A stretch of DNA of 64,000 bases from Deltaproteobacteria bacterium (lineage in GTDB: Bacteria; Bdellovibrionota_B; Oligoflexia; Oligoflexales; Bog-1112). This document shows positions 8,220-15,719 of the stretch, piece after piece. The stretch lies in NCBI GenBank assembly GCA_003136475.1, contig PLEQ01000059.1, positions 1-64,000 on the forward strand. Direction: 5' to 3'. Positions within the stretch are counted from its first letter, which is position 1; each line of letters opens with the position of its first letter. The notes under the pieces are model-generated. The model ran no database searches and was not told where the DNA came from. It was given only the letters and a program-made list of their open reading frames with translations. Made by a program: the position numbers and the translations under genes.

Positions 8220-8231
8220 TGGCGTATATGG
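8215..8231 (-). other. anti-repeat-like sequence
   Basis: Plus-strand reading is GGT-AC-TGGC-GTATATGG. The repeat on the minus strand reads GGT-TT-TGGC-AGT-GTATATGG. A minus-strand transcript here would therefore pair with the array's repeat RNA over 8 + 4 + 3 bases, with a three-base bulge and a two-base mismatch. This is what a tracrRNA anti-repeat should look like. The match is partial, and its first bases overlap the stem at 8196-8219. Confidence 0.5.
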
Positions 8232-8421
8232 TTACTGCTTCATCGATCCCAGTCTAATCAATTTCTTGATCCCGACTTAAGCATCTCTGCAGTCTCACCC
8301 CGGAGTAAGGTCCGGTGCATAAATACATCCTACACTCTTTTTACTTTTTAGCAAGCTTTTATTTTTATAAATTTCAAAAAATCTTATTTCGAGTTTAGTA
8401 CCTGAAGTAATTGAATAAAAC

Positions 8422-9713
8422 TTAGAGAGTTTCACTTTTACGTCTTTCAGTTCCCTTATTTAGAATATTGATGGCAGCATTGTGATCAGCGTTCAATTCT
8501 AATCCACAGGAAGAGCACTTGAAATGGGCCTGATCTAAACGACTCCCTTTATCTCTATGGCCACACTTAGAGCAGTCCTGACTAGTATATGAAGGATTAA
8601 CCTCAATATATACGGATCCAAATTCCTCGCACTTTTGTTTAAGAAAAGTTCTAAAGAAATATGGAGAGGTTAGTAAAATTTTTCTGTTTAATCCAGACTT
8701 TTGTTTTACCTTACTGCCAGGAGATTCTGTGGTCCCTTTGGCGGAAGCAGTCATATTCTTAACCTTGAGCTTTTCAACCACAACTACTGAATTATTCTTA
8801 GCTATTTCAGTAGCCACCATTTTAAGGTGGTACGACTTAATATTAGCCATCTTACGGTCTATTTTGGTGATTTTCTTATACGCTTTTTTGTAATTATTTG
8901 ATTGCTTTTCTTTCTTATCCCTATTGCCACCTACTTTTCTTTTAAGCCTGCGCTGTAGAACTTTTTACGTGTTAGTAATTGCTCCAATTGCTTATATGGT
9001 AGACTCCTATAGTCGTCATCTCCACTAGACATCTGAACGGTTCTAGCGATACCTAGGTCTACACCGACCAAGGGCCGATCATTATTTGGCAAATAGGCTT
9101 CTTTTTCCACAGTAACGCACAAATACCAAACATTTCCCTCTTTCTTAATTTGTTGTTGGAGAACATCGCCATCTAAAGGGCGATGGTACCTTACCCTTAG
9201 ACCGTCCTTTAGTTTAGGAAAACCAAAGATTCGGGCCATATTATTTCCCAAAATCTGTAGCTCAAATCCATTGGATCTCATGTGCAGTAGGGAGAAATCA
9301 TCAAACCTAGAAGAAAATCTAGGAGGCAATGGATACTTCTTAAGTCTACCAGAACGATAATCCTTCAGATTAGAGAAGTATTTTTTAAAGGCTTGATCTA
9401 CACGGTCTGAAATTTTGGCTAAAACCCCAGCTGGGACCTCGGCATATTCAGGGAAATCTTTTTTTAATTGAGTTATCTCACGTTGTTGTTCGAATGTATT
9501 CGTATATTTTCTGGGCGAATATTGTTCTACGGTTTTACCATCTTTCTCATAAGAAGAGAAAGAGTTTTCGTTATATCTTCCATACATATTCATGCGCTGT
9601 TCAACACAGAGGTTGTAAACACTTCTACAAAGTTTTACCCAGTTATCCAGTACAATCTCCTGAGTTTTGGAGGGATACGCCTTATATTTATAAGTTCTAA
9701 CAATCGTATTCAT
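8422..9713 (-). CDS. TnpB/Cas12f-like RNA-guided nuclease, split by a -1 frameshift
   Basis: The first segment (9713-8931, 260 residues) begins with a typical OrfB/TnpB N-terminus (RTYKYKAYPSKTQE) and contains RuvC-I GVDLGIART with Asp219. The second (frame of 8850-8422) has RuvC-II VVVVEKLKV with its Glu, a zinc ribbon CSKCGHRD...CSSCG, and RuvC-III LNADHNAAIN with its Asp. The junction is at 8931-8950: TTAAAAGAAAAG ends the first frame, and a -1 slip on the A run gives KRKVGGNRDKKEKQS and joins a normal protein of about 430 residues, the usual TnpB size. All catalytic residues are intact. No TnpA-like transposase is nearby. Programmed frameshifting, decay and a base-calling error are all possible. 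Confidence 0.85.
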
Positions 9714-9763
9714 ACACCCACTCTACCGAATTAGAAAATCGAATTCCGTATTCTACCACGATT

Positions 9764-9991
9764 TTATTGATTCTTGGCATAATGCTCCATTAGCGGTAAG
9801 GAAAGTTTTTCGTATATTTCTTTAAGCTCTTTTCTCGTCTTCACTATATCTCTAAAGTACCTAAAATCCCCGCCAGATTGGCTGCGCTCCATAAATATGA
9901 GGTCTGAAACCAACCGTTTCTGTCTAGAAATAAGGTCTTTTGCTTGCCTTCGTTTGCTAGGATATTCTGGCATGTTCTTAGGTTTTTTCAT
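9764..9991 (-). CDS. hypothetical basic helical protein
   Basis: I do not recognise this 75-residue protein. It is highly charged and predicted helical (SKRRQAKDLISRQKRLVSDL), compatible with nucleic-acid or protein binding. Its start overlaps the end of the upstream zinc protein gene by 14 bases. Confidence 0.55.
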   Translation of the reverse strand: MKKPKNMPEYPSKRRQAKDLISRQKRLVSDLIFMERSQSGGDFRYFRDIVKTRKELKEIYEKLSLPLMEHYAKNQ

Positions 9992-10313
9992 GCAATACAG
10001 CTCCGACTAGATGGTCAAATTCTGGATTGGCTTCAAAGAAATTAAGGGCTGCAAAGAGACTTTTCCCATATCGACGTTTAAGTCTACGCTCCCTACGTTT
10101 ATCTAGTTTTGCTATCTTTCCGCTCTTACCACACTTCCAACTGCAAAAAACTTCACCGTAACCCCAAGGAAGCGAGTGTGAGCCTACGGCCCCCAAATAT
10201 CTAGGATGTTTTCCACATGCCAAACATCTGAGACTTAATGCCATAAGAACATAGGGATACATCTCGTCGCTAGGAGGGAACCATTCTGAAAGACGAACTG
10301 GATAAATACTCAT
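9978..10313 (-). CDS. putative zinc-binding hypothetical protein
   Basis: The 111-residue product carries CLACGKHP near residue 30 and CSWKCGKSG near 57, a four-Cys arrangement suggesting one zinc site. A basic stretch follows (KRRERRLKRRYGK) that could touch nucleic acid. The family is unknown to me. It is the first gene of the minus-strand run and faces away from the homing endonuclease at 10466. Confidence 0.55.
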   Translation of the reverse strand: MSIYPVRLSEWFPPSDEMYPYVLMALSLRCLACGKHPRYLGAVGSHSLPWGYGEVFCSWKCGKSGKIAKLDKRRERRLKRRYGKSLFAALNFFEANPEFDHLVGAVLHEKT

Positions 10314-10427
10314 ACTTTACGAGCATACTCTTGTTTTGTACATCGGTCAACCCATATTTTATCTCATGATATAGTATTTAAAATAATTATTTAAAATATA
10401 TTGAAATAATTTAATAAAATTAAGTAT

Positions 10428-10456
10428 TTGTAAATTTCGAGAAGGGTTGTTATAAT
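10428..10456 (+). promoter_or_regulatory. sigma70-like promoter of the homing endonuclease
   Basis: TTGTAA (10428-10433), a 17-base spacer, then a perfect TATAAT (10451-10456). Transcription would start about 10463, only three bases before the ATG at 10466, so the message should be leaderless or nearly so. The -10 continues as AATCTTA, the core of the window's recurrent motif. Confidence 0.75.
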
Positions 10457-10465
10457 CTTAGTACT

Positions 10466-11230
10466 ATGAAAACAAATGTAGATCTTACTAACATGATATT
10501 TGGTAAATTAGTAGTGCTAGAACGAGATATGCCCAGAAAGGGACATCAGTATTGGATTTGTCTTTGTTCTTGTGGAATTAAAAAAAGCATAAGGGAAAAA
10601 TCCTTAATGCATGCCCAAAGTCGTAGCTGTGGGTGTGGAAAAAAAGAAATTGTGACTAGACGAGTAGAAAATTTAATAGGAAATATCTTTGGAAAATTAA
10701 CAGTTCTAAATAGAGATGAAAGTAAGATAGGAGCCCAAAAAGGATCCTATTGGATTTGTCAATGTTCTTGTGGGAACACAACGTCTACATCTAGACATTC
10801 TTTGATAAATCATGGAGTTGTAAGCTGCGGATGTTTTCAAAAAGAGATGGCACGCAAAAATGCTAAACCTAATGGGGAATCGGATAAAAATTCTTGGATT
10901 AATAAATACAAAAGAAGAGCTAGAAAAAATGGCATAGAATTTACTCTTACTGATGGGGAATTTTTTAATATTTGTTCCCAAAATTGCTACTATTGTGATG
11001 CTCCGCCAGAACATAAAAGTCATGGCTATACCACAAAATTAGATTTAGGTAAGTTTTATGCTAACGGAATAGATAGAATAGATCCCGTTATTGGTTATGT
11101 GATATATAACTGTGTACCTTGTTGTAAAATATGTAATTTTATGAAAACTAACAAGAATTTAGAAATTTTTGTAAATAAAGTATTTCAAATAGCGGATAAT
11201 ATAAGGAAGAAAAATGTACAGAAAAGCTAA
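10466..11230 (+). CDS. HNH homing endonuclease with CxCG repeats
   Basis: The 254-residue product has two N-terminal repeats of the type FGKLVVLERD...CLCSCG...SCGCG and FGKLTVLNRD...CQCSCG...SCGCF, probably DNA-binding zinc modules. They are followed by an HNH-like nuclease core with CYYCDAPP, NGIDRIDPVIGY and NCVPCCKICNFMKTN. The broken gene at 57423-58029 is a relative. It overlaps the chaperonin start by 17 bases and has its own promoter, so it seems to have inserted directly upstream of the chaperonin. Free-standing HNH genes of this kind spread by cutting unoccupied sites in related phages. Confidence 0.85.
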   Translation: MKTNVDLTNMIFGKLVVLERDMPRKGHQYWICLCSCGIKKSIREKSLMHAQSRSCGCGKKEIVTRRVENLIGNIFGKLTVLNRDESKIGAQKGSYWICQCSCGNTTSTSRHSLINHGVVSCGCFQKEMARKNAKPNGESDKNSWINKYKRRARKNGIEFTLTDGEFFNICSQNCYYCDAPPEHKSHGYTTKLDLGKFYANGIDRIDPVIGYVIYNCVPCCKICNFMKTNKNLEIFVNKVFQIADNIRKKNVQKS

Positions 11231-13001
11231 AACTGCCCCAAAACAATATTTGTCCGATAAAAAGAAAATTCAATCCTTAGTTCTAGAAACTATGAATGAC
11301 ATATCTGAACTTGTTGGTGCAACAATGGGTCCAGGTGGTAAACTCATTGCCATGGAATCTGATCATACAGATATCTCTGATCGTATTACCAAAGACGGTA
11401 TTTCGGTCTTTCTAAGCATGGCACACCAAAACAGCTATAAGCATACGATTATCGAGATTGCTAGAGCGTCCTCCCTTAAGACTGCTACAGAAGCTGGTGA
11501 CGGAACTACTACTACTGCGGTTTTAGCTAATGAACTAATCAAAAATATTTTTAGTTATTGCGAAAATAATCCTAAAGAAAGTCCACAAAAAATTATTCGT
11601 CGTATTCGTACTGTTATGGAAGATAATCTATTGCCATACATCAGTGACAGGAGTATTGCCGTAACTCAAGAATCTAAAAATTTACTACTAAATGTTGCTA
11701 CTGTATCAGCCAATGGAGACAAAGCCTTGGCGAAGGCAGTTCTCCAGTGTTTTGAAGAAGTAGGGTATGGAGAAGCTTCCCATGTAACTATTCGTGAAGC
11801 GTCTGGTAAAAGCGGGTATAACGTTGAAAGAATTGAAGGATACCCCTTTCCTATTGGTTTAGAAGAATCATCTGGTCGTTATTTCCAAAGTTTTATCAAT
11901 GATCAAGCTAATCAGCGATGCTATTTAGAAAATCCTAAATTTATTTTATTTGATGGCGTAATTCAGGATTTGATATCGTTAGCTCCTCTTCTTAATGCCA
12001 TTGAAACCAGGGTCCAAGAAAACCCAGAAGCAGCTAAAGAATTAAAGAGTTTGGTTCTAGTGGCCAATGGATTTTCAGAAACGGTTATTTCAACTCTTTC
12101 TTACAATTTCGAACAGAGTGGAACTCTTAGGGTATTGCCCATTAAAGCACCCTTGGCCCAATTCATGAATGCCCAAACACATTGGCTAACGGATCTCGCA
12201 GCATTCACTGGTGCTAAGGTATTCGGACTAAAGAATCAAATTACTGAAGCCACTATTGATGATTTGGGAACTGGAATGGAAAATTTCGAATCTACTCGAT
12301 TCAGGAGTACTCTTTCTGGTAGTCCAGACCCAGTAAATATTGAATTCCGTGCCGAGGAACTTAAAAAACAGCTTAAGCGAGCTGAATCTAAAGCAGAGAC
12401 GGGATGGCTTGATGAACGTATCGCCAAAATTACGAGTGGTATTGCAAAACTAACGATAATTGGATCTAATCCAGCTGATATCAAAGAACGAGCTGATAGG
12501 GCTGAAGATGCGGTGTGTAGTATCAGAAGCAGTATCACCAATGGCGTTTTACCAGGTGGTGGCCGACTTGTAATTGATATGGCTCTAAAGCTCGAATCCG
12601 AAATGAAAGATGGGGATCCAGCTAAAGAGGTGTTAGTGCCTTCTTTACTCAGCGTTTTTAATCGTCTATTGGAGAATGCTGGATACAATGATTCGGATGC
12701 AGCTGCTGTTCTAAGTCGATTGATAGAAAATTCCCATCAAATTTACGATATTGAAAATCAACTCTTCGGAGATCCCGAAGAGTTGGGCCTATTCGATGCT
12801 ACCAAGGCAGTTAGTGAGGCTCTTCGCAATTCTGTAGAAATCGCGGGCGTCTTGGGAACTTTAGGTGGTATAGTAGTTCATCCACGAGACGCTGAATTTG
12901 AACGTAAAGAAGCTAGTCTAGACGAAGAATGGCGTAAAGTAAGCCAAAATTCAGATGCCTATCAAAATCCAGCCTTGAATAGGGCCAGATCGGGTGGATA
13001 G
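11214..13001 (+). CDS. phage-encoded GroEL-type chaperonin
   Basis: The 595-residue product is a group I chaperonin: VGATMGPGGKLIAM near residue 35, the ATP-binding TEAGDGTTTTAVLANEL near 90, and GVLPGGGRLVIDMAL near 445, all in the expected order. It is longer than bacterial GroEL (about 548) and lacks a GGM tail. No GroES is visible nearby. It lies just before the terminase and portal genes, so it probably helps fold capsid or other late proteins. Phage GroELs are known to work without a dedicated co-chaperonin in some cases. The product is clear; the client is inferred. Confidence 0.92.
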   Translation: MYRKAKTAPKQYLSDKKKIQSLVLETMNDISELVGATMGPGGKLIAMESDHTDISDRITKDGISVFLSMAHQNSYKHTIIEIARASSLKTATEAGDGTTTTAVLANELIKNIFSYCENNPKESPQKIIRRIRTVMEDNLLPYISDRSIAVTQESKNLLLNVATVSANGDKALAKAVLQCFEEVGYGEASHVTIREASGKSGYNVERIEGYPFPIGLEESSGRYFQSFINDQANQRCYLENPKFILFDGVIQDLISLAPLLNAIETRVQENPEAAKELKSLVLVANGFSETVISTLSYNFEQSGTLRVLPIKAPLAQFMNAQTHWLTDLAAFTGAKVFGLKNQITEATIDDLGTGMENFESTRFRSTLSGSPDPVNIEFRAEELKKQLKRAESKAETGWLDERIAKITSGIAKLTIIGSNPADIKERADRAEDAVCSIRSSITNGVLPGGGRLVIDMALKLESEMKDGDPAKEVLVPSLLSVFNRLLENAGYNDSDAAAVLSRLIENSHQIYDIENQLFGDPEELGLFDATKAVSEALRNSVEIAGVLGTLGGIVVHPRDAEFERKEASLDEEWRKVSQNSDAYQNPALNRARSGG

Positions 13002-13003
13002 TT

Positions 13004-14875
13004 ATGGATTTTAAGTCCCTAACAGACGATCAAAAAAAGGAAATGGCGGAGTTGTTATTTACTCCGCTTGTTTCTTCGTCTGAAATTAAAGACTGGGCCA
13101 GGTCTTTCTTGGATCTAGAATTGCCTCTTGAAATTACGGATCCTGGAAGCACCTCTTCTCCTTTGGATGCTATCTGGCAGGTGTATGAAGCTGCCAAAAA
13201 TAATTCTGGAGATGTCACGCCCGGATTTATTTTGATGTCGTGTCGAGAAGGCATGAAGACTGTTTCAGTAGCCATTCTAGAACTTTTGGTGATGCTACAT
13301 TTTTCATTAACGGTAGCCCATGGTGCAGCTACCGAAACTCAGTCCTCAGTTGCTGTCGGATACATTAACGATTTTATTATGAAAATCGCACCACTGTTAG
13401 AGGCTAGTGGTTGGGAAAGTATGACTCAGAATAAGCGCACTATTCAATATAGAACTCCCAGTGGTAAAAATCCCTTTATTAAGATCGTAATTTGTACGGC
13501 TAAGGGAATGAATTCTCTACATGCCAACTTCCTATTCTTAGATGAGCTTGATTTAGCTGATCCAGCTGCTATTAAACAGGCCAAAAACATCACTGGGTAC
13601 TCTAAAGGGTTCCATGGTATTAAGGTCTACCTAAGCACTCGTAAATATTCATTCGGTAACATGCAAGAAGCTATAGATAAAGCTGACGAAATGAATTACA
13701 AAATTCTTTCGTGGAATATCCTAGATGTTACAGAAGCTTGTCCACCCTCAAGGCATAAACCGGAACTTCCCACTCAGGACATGTTCGTAGGCAAAAATCT
13801 TCCGTTAGTGAAAATTACCGGTGAAGAATTTAATGCGCTATCTGATGCTGAAAAAAAGAAATATGACATGGTACCAAATGCATTCGGTGGGTGCATTGGA
13901 TGCAAGCTCTTACCAGTATGCAGGACTAGACTAGCTCAAAAGCCACAAACAGCCACAGGCGGTTTCTATAAACCAATCGTTTCTGTAATTCAAAAGTTTG
14001 CAGAAAATGATGTTGAGATCGCAGAAGCAGAACTTCTATGTTGGAAGCCAGGTTCTGAGGGTCTAGTATATCCTAGGTACCTAGACAAGGTTGATATAGG
14101 TAACGTAATTTCTATTAAGAAGGCATACGAGACCTTAATTGGAACTACCGCCCCTTCGAATATTACAGTACAGTCTATTTATAGCATCTTAAATCAACTA
14201 GATATTCCGGTATCATGTGGCGTTGACTGGGGACATACCCATGATGCAGTTATTTTGGCTATGGCTAGACTTCCAAACGATGAAGTTTGGATCCTTGATT
14301 GTTTTGCGAGTCCTAAACTAGAAATTCAGGATTTGGTTCCCGTAGCTATCAATTTTAAAGAAAAATACAATGTAAGAAAATGGTATTGTGATACTTCAGC
14401 TCCCGCTTACATTAAGGCCTTTGTTAGAAACGGTATGCCATGTCCAAAATTCACTAAAGACGTTCAGGGTGGCATTGGTTCTGTTCGCAGTAAAATAATG
14501 ACGGCTACCGGTCAAAGACTTTTAAAAGTACTCGAAACCGAAAATACTAAAAAAGTACGTACTGCTATAATGAAACATCGCTTTGTTTTAGATGGACAGG
14601 GACAGGTTACTGATAAGCCAGATGATGATGCTGGTATTGCCGACATATGCGACTCTCTTAGATATCTTGCACAAAATATGTTCCCATTAAGTGGACCACA
14701 AAGGCCCAATATTACTGCTATGGATCCTTCTATTGCTGCAAATATACCCCCTGAACAGAAACATACTCCAGAACAACATGAATTGATGAAAAAGGAATTG
14801 AACAAAGCGTTGGGCGAAACTGCAAATAAATCAGGTGGAACTGGAAAAAGGGGCGGGTTCCATTTTAATTTTTGA
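13004..14875 (+). CDS. terL: large terminase subunit
   Basis: The 623-residue product has a divergent P-loop, MSCREGMKTVS near residue 80, a Walker B ANFLFLDELDLAD near 180, and a C-terminal RNase H-like nuclease with GVDWGHTHDAVILAMARL near 408, WYCDTSAP near 465 and DDDAGIADICDSLRYL near 545 supplying acidic metal ligands. A four-Cys insert GGCIGCKLLPVC lies near 300. It packages DNA into proheads through the portal, encoded two genes downstream. It starts two bases after the chaperonin stop, so the two are probably co-transcribed. The P-loop is atypical but the overall order is right. Confidence 0.9.
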   Translation: MDFKSLTDDQKKEMAELLFTPLVSSSEIKDWARSFLDLELPLEITDPGSTSSPLDAIWQVYEAAKNNSGDVTPGFILMSCREGMKTVSVAILELLVMLHFSLTVAHGAATETQSSVAVGYINDFIMKIAPLLEASGWESMTQNKRTIQYRTPSGKNPFIKIVICTAKGMNSLHANFLFLDELDLADPAAIKQAKNITGYSKGFHGIKVYLSTRKYSFGNMQEAIDKADEMNYKILSWNILDVTEACPPSRHKPELPTQDMFVGKNLPLVKITGEEFNALSDAEKKKYDMVPNAFGGCIGCKLLPVCRTRLAQKPQTATGGFYKPIVSVIQKFAENDVEIAEAELLCWKPGSEGLVYPRYLDKVDIGNVISIKKAYETLIGTTAPSNITVQSIYSILNQLDIPVSCGVDWGHTHDAVILAMARLPNDEVWILDCFASPKLEIQDLVPVAINFKEKYNVRKWYCDTSAPAYIKAFVRNGMPCPKFTKDVQGGIGSVRSKIMTATGQRLLKVLETENTKKVRTAIMKHRFVLDGQGQVTDKPDDDAGIADICDSLRYLAQNMFPLSGPQRPNITAMDPSIAANIPPEQKHTPEQHELMKKELNKALGETANKSGGTGKRGGFHFNF

Positions 14876-14882
14876 ACTTCCG

Positions 14883-14891
14883 CCAATCTTA
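14883..14891 (+). promoter_or_regulatory. late-promoter-like motif CCAATCTTA
   Basis: A perfect copy of the recurrent motif lies between the terminase stop (14875) and the ATG at 14910, followed by TACCTA. It is part of the set described under findings. Confidence 0.55.
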
Positions 14892-14909
14892 TACCTAGAG
14901 GTCTATGCC

Positions 14910-15716
14910 ATGCTAACAAGCAATTTTTTATTTTTCCTCAATAGTTACAGCGATTTAGTGCCAACTACTACGCCGTCTTTGAATAATTTTAAATGGTCGC
15001 GCCAGATAAATGGAGTCCCGTTCAATATTGAAAATGATCAACAAATTCAAATACTTCCCTCAATAACTACTCCAAATATTGTTCCTTACCCATTTTCCAC
15101 TCCTACAAATTCTGGAACTAATAGCTTAAATAGTACTACCACAATGACGGTGATAGGATCCATCACGGGCATAGCTATTGGGAACTTAATCATTGGCGGA
15201 GGCATTCCTGTTGGCACTATCGTAGATTCTATTGGTACTTCCCAATATACTTTTACTGTAAGCTCAGCCAATGCTACTGCTGGAGCCGTATATAGCAATA
15301 ATGGTCAAAATTTTACAGTTTCTAGTACGATTGCAGCCGGAACGACGTTAGTTTGTACCAGTGCAGGAGGCAATCCAACTGGTTCTGGTACATTAACCCG
15401 TGTTAGCGGAACTGGTGATGCCACCGTTACTTTTTCATCATTTACTGAAGCTACTCCACTAGTTATGTCACAAGCGGCTACAACTACTGGGACATCAGCT
15501 ATTAGTTTTTATGCTCCAGCGTCATTCATTTACTTCGAAAGCGATCAGCAAGTTTCCGTGATATATAATAATGGATCGTCCATGGTTCTGAATCCTTTTG
15601 AGGTTAATGGTTTAACTCAGCCAGCTGTTTATTTCATGGCTGGTCCATGTTACTCCCTGACCGTTACAAATATGAGTACTACTACGGCGAATGTATTCCT
15701 TGCTTCGATGGGCTAA
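14910..15716 (+). CDS. putative virion structural protein, beta-rich
   Basis: The 268-residue product is rich in Ser, Thr, Gly and Ala with repeated short beta-strand-like segments (TMTVIGSITGIAIGN, GTTLVCTSAGGNPTGSGT), typical of phage decoration or fibre domains. The family is not recognised. I chose the ATG at 14910 because AGAGGT lies seven bases upstream; an upstream start at 14835 would overlap the terminase gene. Its position between terminase and portal suggests a head-associated role. Confidence 0.6.
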   Translation: MLTSNFLFFLNSYSDLVPTTTPSLNNFKWSRQINGVPFNIENDQQIQILPSITTPNIVPYPFSTPTNSGTNSLNSTTTMTVIGSITGIAIGNLIIGGGIPVGTIVDSIGTSQYTFTVSSANATAGAVYSNNGQNFTVSSTIAAGTTLVCTSAGGNPTGSGTLTRVSGTGDATVTFSSFTEATPLVMSQAATTTGTSAISFYAPASFIYFESDQQVSVIYNNGSSMVLNPFEVNGLTQPAVYFMAGPCYSLTVTNMSTTTANVFLASMG

Positions 15717-15719
15717 TAA

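Larger units (their letters stand above)
8168..8421 (-). ncRNA. candidate omega-RNA/tracrRNA-like structured RNA
   Basis: The 254 bases between the TnpB-like gene and the array have no convincing coding frame but several hairpins. A 10-bp perfect stem lies at 8196-8219 (GTACCCACCC arms), a 5-bp stem with a GAAA-type loop at 8257-8270, and a bulged stem at 8296-8317 pairing CACCGGA with TCCGG-GG-TG on the minus strand. TnpB omega-RNAs and Cas12f tracrRNAs occupy this same position, 3' of the nuclease gene. A stretch at 8215-8231 is complementary to the repeat. The RNA's ends and its role are inferred. Confidence 0.55.

Noticed and set aside
8166..9760. A complete IS605/IS607-type transposon
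   Set aside because: No TnpA-like transposase and no clear left and right ends were found around the TnpB-like gene.
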